Assembly (NCBI GenBank): GCA_017445995.1
Contig: JAFSRT010000009.1
Coordinates: forward strand, 1 to 59,495
Direction: 5' to 3'
Length of the DNA: 59,495 nucleotides
Source of the DNA: Clostridia bacterium
GTDB lineage: Bacteria > Bacillota > Clostridia > Christensenellales > Borkfalkiaceae
Below the pieces are notes generated by a model that worked only from the letters and a program-made list of their open reading frames with translations, had not been told where the DNA came from and searched no databases. Of this stretch, positions 55,484 through 59,495 are shown piece after piece. Both the position numbers and the translations under genes were made by a program. Numbering within the stretch: the first letter of the stretch is position 1; each line of letters begins with the position of its first letter.

Positions 55484-56099
55484 TAAAATAACCCTTTTTA
55501 ATATTTCCGTTCAGGAAAAAGATAAGAATAGGTGCAACGTCTATATAGACGGCGAATATTCTTTTTCGCTTTCTTTAGAGATAGTGATGAAATATCACTT
55601 AAAAAAGGGTGCGGAAATAGACGAAAAGGAACTTAACTTAATAAAGGAAGAAGACGAGTTTTCTTATGCCGTAAAGCGCGCGTTAAACTACATTGCAAAA
55701 TCGCTTAAAACCAAAAAAGAAGTGAAAACGTACCTTATAGGTAAAGGTTTTAGCGAAAACGCCGTTAAATACGCCACGGAAAAACTTATTTCCTACGGGT
55801 ATATCGACGACTATAATTATGCAAAACAATACCTTGAAAACTGCAAAAAAACGCAGGGCGACAGGCTTTCCGATTATAAACTTATGGCAAAGGGCATAAG
55901 TAAAGAAATAATAGGAAAAGTAAGGGAAGAAGTCGATAACAATCAGTACGAAAACGCCAAGGCGTTGGCTGAAAAGAAACTTAAAAATAAAGAGAAAAGT
56001 AAGGAGAATATATTAAAAACGTATAGGTATTTAATCGGCAGGGGCTTTTCCTACGAAGAAGCCGAATACGCCGTTTCGTTTTTTAAGGAAGATAAATAA
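55473..56099 (+). CDS. recX: Regulatory protein RecX
   Basis: RecX binds the RecA filament and limits its activity. The 208-residue protein consists of the three-helix repeats typical of the family (ALNYIAKSLKTKKEVKTYL, EKLISYGYIDDYNYAKQYL, IKTYRYLIGRGFSYEEAEYAV-like), preceded by a beta-type N-terminus. recA itself is not in the window. It overlaps yigZ at its start and the nnr gene by one base at its end. Confidence 0.9.
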   Translation: MDTDKITLFNISVQEKDKNRCNVYIDGEYSFSLSLEIVMKYHLKKGAEIDEKELNLIKEEDEFSYAVKRALNYIAKSLKTKKEVKTYLIGKGFSENAVKYATEKLISYGYIDDYNYAKQYLENCKKTQGDRLSDYKLMAKGISKEIIGKVREEVDNNQYENAKALAEKKLKNKEKSKENILKTYRYLIGRGFSYEEAEYAVSFFKEDK

Positions 56100-57532
56100 T
56101 GGAAAGAATATTAAGTAGCGAACAAATGCGTTCGGCGGATAAGTTTACGATAGAAAAATTAGGCATCGGCGAACAGACGCTTATTGAACGCGCGGGCAAC
56201 GTCGTTGCGACCGAGATTATAAATCGGTTAAGGGGCGGAAGAGTTTTAGTTTGCATAGGCAAAGGCAAAAACGGTGAAGACGGAAAGGTAATAGCAAGTA
56301 TTCTATCCAAAGTTCACGGCTTTACCGTCGCGACTCTTAACGTATATAACGGCATTTTTAAGATGTTCGATAAAAAGTTCGATATAATAGTGGACTGTAT
56401 TTTCGGTACGGGCTTAAACAGGGAAGTGGAAGGAAAATATAGGGAAGCGATAGAAAAAATAAACGGTAGCGGTGCTTACGTCGTTTCGTGCGATATTCCA
56501 AGCGGGCTTAATTCCGACACGGGTGAAATTATGGGCGTTTGCGTAAAAGCCGACTTAACCGTCGCTATTCAGGAACTTAAACTCGGGCATTTTTTGGGCG
56601 AAGGAAAAGATTGCTGTGGAACGGTTGTCGCAAAAGATATAGGTATAAGTATTTGGGGCGATGATTACGCCAAAAGGCTTAATAAAGAAGACTGTGCAAA
56701 GTATTTTCCCGAAAGGAAAAACAACGTAAATAAAGGTAATTTCGGCAAGGTTGCCGTTGTCGGCGGGAGTAAAAATTACGTCGGTAGCGCGCTACTTTCC
56801 GCCAATGCGTTGGTTGCGCTTAAAATGGGAACGGGGTATTCTTACCTTTTCGTTCCCGAAAGCCTATTCCCCGTTTACGCGGGTAAAAATCCCGAAATAA
56901 TAGTCAATACTCTGCCCGATAAAGACGGTAATTTCGTGTTCGACGAAGAGAGTATGAAAAAACTCTTGCCGTTTAACACCGTTTGTATCGGTATGGGAAT
57001 AGGCAAAAGCGAACAGGTTTATAAAATGATAGCCTATCTGTTAGAAAACTTTACGGGTAAACTCGTTATCGACGCGGACGGGCTTAACTCTCTTTCCGAA
57101 TACGGTGTAGATATTTTATTGAATAAAAAATGTCAGATTGTTTTAACACCGCATATCGGCGAGTTTTCTCGGCTTATTAAAACAGATAAAGTTAAGATAA
57201 TCAAAAATCCGATAGAGTTTGCAAAAGATTTTGCGGAAAAATATAAAATCGTTTTACTCTTAAAAAGTGCCGTTTCGGTTATTACGGACGGCGATAACGT
57301 CTATATCAACACCAACGGCAACTCTGGGCTGTCAAAAGCGGGTAGCGGAGACGTTTTAGACGGTATTTTAGGCGGAATACTAAATAGGTCTTCCGACGTT
57401 TTAGAAGGTACTGCCGTTTCTTCGTTTATTTTCGGACTTTCGGGCGATATCGCAAAAAAAGAACAGAACGAATACACGATTACCGCAAGCGACGTGATAG
57501 GCGCGCTTCCTAAAACGATAAACAGCCTGTAA
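56099..57532 (+). CDS. nnr: Bifunctional NAD(P)H-hydrate epimerase / ADP-dependent dehydratase
   Basis: Repairs hydrated NADH and NADPH. The 477-residue fusion has an N-terminal YjeF-N epimerase (about 1-205: ERILSSEQMRSADKFT, DCIFGTGLNREVEG, SCDIPSGLNSDTGE) and a C-terminal ADP-dependent dehydratase of ribokinase fold (about 215-477: KVAVVGGSKNYVGSALLSA and GSGDVLDG, 415-422). One substitution stands out: the epimerase segment reads GKGKNGEDGKV where GxGNNGGDG is usual. It overlaps recX by one base. Confidence 0.93.
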   Translation: MERILSSEQMRSADKFTIEKLGIGEQTLIERAGNVVATEIINRLRGGRVLVCIGKGKNGEDGKVIASILSKVHGFTVATLNVYNGIFKMFDKKFDIIVDCIFGTGLNREVEGKYREAIEKINGSGAYVVSCDIPSGLNSDTGEIMGVCVKADLTVAIQELKLGHFLGEGKDCCGTVVAKDIGISIWGDDYAKRLNKEDCAKYFPERKNNVNKGNFGKVAVVGGSKNYVGSALLSANALVALKMGTGYSYLFVPESLFPVYAGKNPEIIVNTLPDKDGNFVFDEESMKKLLPFNTVCIGMGIGKSEQVYKMIAYLLENFTGKLVIDADGLNSLSEYGVDILLNKKCQIVLTPHIGEFSRLIKTDKVKIIKNPIEFAKDFAEKYKIVLLLKSAVSVITDGDNVYINTNGNSGLSKAGSGDVLDGILGGILNRSSDVLEGTAVSSFIFGLSGDIAKKEQNEYTITASDVIGALPKTINSL

Positions 57533-57847
57533 TTATCTTCTTATATAGGTAACGCCGTTTCTTAAAAGCAATATTATAAGATAAACGTTTATTGCGATAA
57601 AAACGGGCATAATAATCATAAAGAAAAAGTTTTTTAATCGGTATTTAAAAATGAACATAAAAACGTAAATACCGAGAGACGCGCCCAAAAGCCCCGTTAA
57701 AATGAGTTTGGTGTCCGTGATTTTGTCCTGTTCGGCAACGTTTTCACCTTCCGTTTTGGCTTTTTTCTGAAATTTCAGCATAAGTATTCCGTAAAAATTG
57801 ATTGCCACGAAATAGGTAATCAGTATTATATAAAATAAAGTCGTCAT
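57533..57847 (-). CDS. DUF1294-like small membrane protein
   Basis: A 104-residue protein with an N-terminal membrane helix, a charged stretch ([18 protein letters not shown]) and a second hydrophobic part [29 protein letters not shown] that matches the DUF1294 pattern (GGSLGA...F.HK..) as I remember it. The function is unknown. It lies on the minus strand directly against the end of nnr; upstream on its strand the AT-rich 57848-57905 stretch could hold promoters in both directions but none is clear for this gene. Confidence 0.72.
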   Translation of the reverse strand: MTTLFYIILITYFVAINFYGILMLKFQKKAKTEGENVAEQDKITDTKLILTGLLGASLGIYVFMFIFKYRLKNFFFMIIMPVFIAINVYLIILLLRNGVTYIRR

Positions 57848-57903
57848 ACTATTATTTTGCGTTATAAAATATTTTTTATAATATTGTTGTAAAATTCAAT
57901 ATT

Positions 57904-57931
57904 TTGTGTTAAAATAGATTTATGATACAAT
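57904..57931 (+). promoter_or_regulatory. Promoter of nrdR-comEB
   Basis: TTGTGT (57904-57909) and TACAAT (57926-57931), 16-nt spacer, 19 nt before the nrdR ATG with AAGGTGG between. Confidence 0.6.
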
Positions 57932-57950
57932 ATATAAGGTGGTTATTGAT

Positions 57951-58406
57951 ATGAAATGTATGTATTGCGGGGAAACCGAAAGTAAGGTTATCGATTCCCG
58001 TGCTACGGAAGACGGGTCGATAAGAAGAAGAAGGGAGTGCCTTAACTGCGGAAAAAGATTTACAACTTACGAAAGCGTTGTAAATACGCCCGTATTAGTT
58101 GTTAAGTCTGACGGAACGAGACAGGCTTTCGACGCGAATAAGATTAAAAACGGCATTATAAAGGCGTGCGAAAAACGTCCTGTTCCGGCAAGCACTATCG
58201 ACAATATGGTCAACGAAATACAAAAGAAGATTTATAATTCTTTAAATCAGGAAATATCAAGTAAAGATATAGGCGAAATGGTTATGGCAAGCCTTAAAGA
58301 AGTGGACGAAGTCGCATACGTAAGGTTCGCGTCCGTGTACCGCTCGTTTACCGATATTTCTTCGTTTATGGACGAACTTGAAAAAATGGTTAAAAACAAA
58401 AGGTAA
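57951..58406 (+). CDS. nrdR: Transcriptional repressor NrdR
   Basis: NrdR represses ribonucleotide reductase genes in response to ATP/dATP. The 151-residue protein has the N-terminal zinc ribbon (C3, C6, C30, C33) and a following ATP-cone (about 46-136). ATG 57951 is 8 nt after AAGGTGG; an in-frame GTG at 57939 overlaps that ribosome-binding site and is rejected. No convincing NrdR box pair was found near it. comEB follows 5 nt downstream. Confidence 0.96.
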   Translation: MKCMYCGETESKVIDSRATEDGSIRRRRECLNCGKRFTTYESVVNTPVLVVKSDGTRQAFDANKIKNGIIKACEKRPVPASTIDNMVNEIQKKIYNSLNQEISSKDIGEMVMASLKEVDEVAYVRFASVYRSFTDISSFMDELEKMVKNKR

Positions 58407-58411
58407 AATCT

Positions 58412-58864
58412 ATGAATAAATGGGACGAACGCTTTATGCAGATGGCTGAAACCGTTGCTTCCTGGTCGAGTTGTTATCAGGAAAACAGACACGTCGGTGC
58501 GGTTATCGTAAGGGACAAAAGAATACTTACAACGGGTTATAACGGCGCGCCTGCCGGCATCAAAAGTTGCGCGGAAAGGGGCGAGTGTTTAAGAAGGATA
58601 AGAAATATTGCAAGCGGAACTATGCAAGAAGTATGCTACGCCGTTCACGCCGAACAGAACGCTATTATTCAGGCGGCGAAAATGGGCGTTGCGCTTGACG
58701 GCGCGGTCATGTACGTAACGCATCAACCGTGCGTAATTTGTACGAGAATGATATTAAACGCAGGCATAAAAAAGGTTGTTTATAAAAACGGATATCCAGA
58801 CGCGTTTGCTTTGGAACTATTTAAAGAAGCGGGTGTAGAAATCGTTAAGTACGACGAATTATAA
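58412..58864 (+). CDS. comEB: dCMP deaminase (ComEB family)
   Basis: Deaminates dCMP to dUMP for thymidylate synthesis. The 150-residue cytidine/deoxycytidylate deaminase fold has the zinc site HAE (79-81) and PCVIC (106-110). Pairing with nrdR makes a small deoxynucleotide-balance operon. Despite the name ComEB, its role in competence is not established. Confidence 0.93.
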   Translation: MNKWDERFMQMAETVASWSSCYQENRHVGAVIVRDKRILTTGYNGAPAGIKSCAERGECLRRIRNIASGTMQEVCYAVHAEQNAIIQAAKMGVALDGAVMYVTHQPCVICTRMILNAGIKKVVYKNGYPDAFALELFKEAGVEIVKYDEL

Positions 58865-58891
58865 TAAGTTAGAAAAACTGCGGAAAAATAT

Positions 58892-58920
58892 TTGCTATTA
58901 TAGAAAATATTTGGTATAAT
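58892..58920 (+). promoter_or_regulatory. Promoter of tRNA-Ser
   Basis: TTGCTA (58892-58897) and a perfect TATAAT (58915-58920), 17-nt spacer. The expected start near 58927 falls in the hairpin that follows, 26 nt before the mature tRNA. Confidence 0.7.
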
Positions 58921-58924
58921 ATTG

Positions 58925-58950
58925 CCGTTACTTTAAGTAACGGTATTTTT
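58925..58950 (+). terminator. Terminator-like hairpin just downstream of the tRNA-Ser promoter
   Basis: CCGTTACT (58925-58932) and AGTAACGG (58936-58943) pair around TTA, followed by TATTTTT. It may end the nrdR-comEB transcript; it also forms the first bases of the tRNA-Ser precursor. Confidence 0.65.
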
Positions 58951-58952
58951 GC

Positions 58953-59041
58953 GGAGAGTTATCGAAGCGGTCATAACGAGGCGGTCTTGAAAACCGTTTG
59001 GGTGCAAGCCCACGGGGGTTCGAATCCCTCACTCTCCGCCA
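58953..59041 (+). tRNA. tRNA-Ser (anticodon UGA)
   Basis: An 89-nt tRNA with a long variable arm. The acceptor GGAGAGT pairs with ACTCTCC, followed by G73 and encoded CCA (59039-59041). The anticodon stem GCGGT/ACCGT holds loop CTTGAAA, anticodon UGA at 58988-58990; the variable arm is GGGTGCAAGCCC and the T arm GGGGG-TTCGAAT-CCCTC. It reads UCA (and other UCN) codons. A terminator follows at 59048. Confidence 0.96.
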
Positions 59042-59047
59042 GAAGAG

Positions 59048-59092
59048 AATAATACGAACACCGAGAACAATTCGGAGTTCGTATTATTTTTT
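59048..59092 (+). terminator. Terminator of tRNA-Ser
   Basis: AATAATACGAAC (59048-59059) pairs with GTTCGTATTATT (59077-59088), extended inward by CCGA/TCGG after one mismatch, and six T follow. Confidence 0.88.
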
Positions 59093-59147
59093 GCAAAAGA
59101 CTTCTTTGGAGTCAAAATACCACGATGAATACGGATAATTTCAATGC

Positions 59148-59173
59148 AAGCCGGGCGGAAACGCTCGGCTTTT
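59148..59173 (+). terminator. GNRA-loop hairpin with T-tract
   Basis: AAGCCGGGCG (59148-59157) and CGCTCGGCTT (59162-59171) form ten pairs (one G-T) around GAAA, followed by TT. It could end a small RNA or be part of element-end structure. Confidence 0.55.
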
Positions 59174-59337
59174 CCATATATAATCTGAACCTTCTTCCCG
59201 TTGTTGTGATCGGAGAATACTTTTTCTATAAAGATAGAATCCCTCCGATTTATTTGCCTTCTCGTTGTGGCTATCGTAGCACGGAGAAAATCGGAAGCCA
59301 ACGGGAAAAATTATCGCTGAAAACTTATAAAATACCG

Positions 59338-59375
59338 AGAGTCGGACTTGATAAAAAGTTCGGCTCTTTTTTTAT
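59338..59375 (+). terminator. Intrinsic terminator near right edge
   Basis: GAGTCGGACTT (59339-59349) and AAGTTCGGCTC (59356-59366) pair fully, counting G-T pairs, around GATAAA; TTTTTTTATT follows. Confidence 0.75.
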
Positions 59376-59495
59376 TTACGCAATATTTTTTCCTTTTTCG
59401 TTGACTTCGGGGATTAAGACCGAAAGTAGTTTGAATTATTGCTTTTCTTCGTGCTGTCGTTGCCCCTGCCGGAAGGCAAATAAATTATTCGGAGG

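Larger units (their letters stand above)
59029..59301 (-). pseudogene. Possible recombinase C-terminal remnant
   Basis: A minus-strand frame of about 90 codons begins at a TTG and has no ribosome-binding site. Its middle (INRRDSIFIEKVFSDHNN, KKVQIIYG) recalls the C-terminal part of large serine recombinases, where an [IF]-E-K-[IV]-x-V/F strand is followed by a basic strand. Its last quarter runs through the tRNA-Ser terminator and into the tRNA itself, so that end cannot be a functional protein boundary. I treat it as a possible eroded fragment at a former integration site; it may equally be chance. Confidence 0.25.
59093..59495. other. Non-coding, hairpin-rich right end; possible mobile-element edge
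   Basis: Apart from the doubtful minus-strand frame to 59301 no gene is seen. Two strong hairpins stand out: 59148-59173 (ten pairs closed by a GAAA tetraloop, then TTTT) and 59338-59375 (eleven pairs, GATAAA loop, seven T). Both look like intrinsic terminators on the + strand, although no gene precedes them. The window ends in TTCGGAGG, a ribosome-binding site for whatever starts beyond it. Confidence 0.5.

Noticed and set aside
57880..57950. NrdR-box upstream of nrdR
   Set aside because: Only a TTGTGT half-like sequence is visible, which is better explained as the -35 box; no paired palindromes of the expected spacing.

Overview
The window is AT-rich DNA that reads like a low-GC, anaerobic, Clostridia-type Firmicute. 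The evidence is a T-box riboswitch, sigma-A-type promoters (TTGACA/TATAAT variants), a SpoVM-like microprotein (an endospore-former lineage marker), a rubrerythrin, a ferredoxin-dependent branched-chain 2-oxoacid oxidoreductase and a Re-citrate-synthase-like enzyme. Almost all genes lie on the + strand. The minus-strand exceptions are tRNA-Glu, a three-gene cassette at 22.7-25.0 kb, a divergent dehydrogenase at 39-40 kb and a small membrane protein at 57.5 kb.

Layout. 1-0.7 kb: tail of what looks like a mobile element, abutting the 3' side of tRNA-Glu(CUC). 1.2-11.2 kb: comEC, holA, cdaA, a 49-residue membrane protein, a DUF1015 protein, aspartate kinase, malic enzyme, a TrmB-like methyltransferase, an HNH protein and an amidohydrolase. 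11.3-22.6 kb: a T-box (specifier UUA, leucine) followed by an apparently inactive LeuA homologue, a TIM-barrel/acyl-CoA-ligase fusion, IlvE, an ATPase, the four VOR subunits, an XRE-cupin regulator, a second acyl-CoA ligase and rubrerythrin. 22.7-25.0 kb (minus): TPR, DUF4037 and LOG genes. 25.2-37.8 kb: housekeeping run pcrA-ligA, yicC-gmk-rpoZ-priA-def-fmt-rsmB-rlmN-rpe-spoVM. 37.9-46 kb: MscS, small membrane protein, degenerate dehydrogenase, L31, DUF1385-PrmC fusion, prfA, aminotransferase, Re-citrate-synthase-like enzyme. 46.2-58.9 kb: thrC, trpS, DUF5685/J-like/membrane cassette, rlmD, PlsC-zinc-ribbon protein, GltS-type symporter, YigZ, recX, nnr, DUF1294, nrdR, comEB. 58.9-59.5 kb: tRNA-Ser(UGA), then AT-rich hairpin-rich DNA with a possible recombinase remnant.

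How the genes fit together. The most coherent system is the 10.8-kb transcription unit from 11.3 kb. Leucine-tRNA sensing at the T-box, acyl-CoA ligases, a ferredoxin-linked 2-oxoacid oxidoreductase and a branched-chain aminotransferase together are what is needed to build leucine (and possibly Val/Ile) from scavenged branched short-chain fatty acids by activation, reductive carboxylation and transamination. A LeuA homologue that keeps its C-terminal regulatory domain but has lost its metal-binding histidines sits first in the operon and may be a leucine sensor. This is inference from gene content and motifs, not a demonstrated pathway. Elsewhere the oxaloacetate node is represented by malic enzyme, aspartate kinase, aspartate-type aminotransferase, the Re-citrate-synthase-like enzyme and threonine synthase.

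Start codons were re-chosen by ribosome-binding site, promoter position and family N-termini for several genes. Two genes (the TrmB-like and the TPR gene) have promoters so close to their start codons that their mRNAs may be leaderless. No CRISPR array, rRNA or intact insertion sequence was seen.
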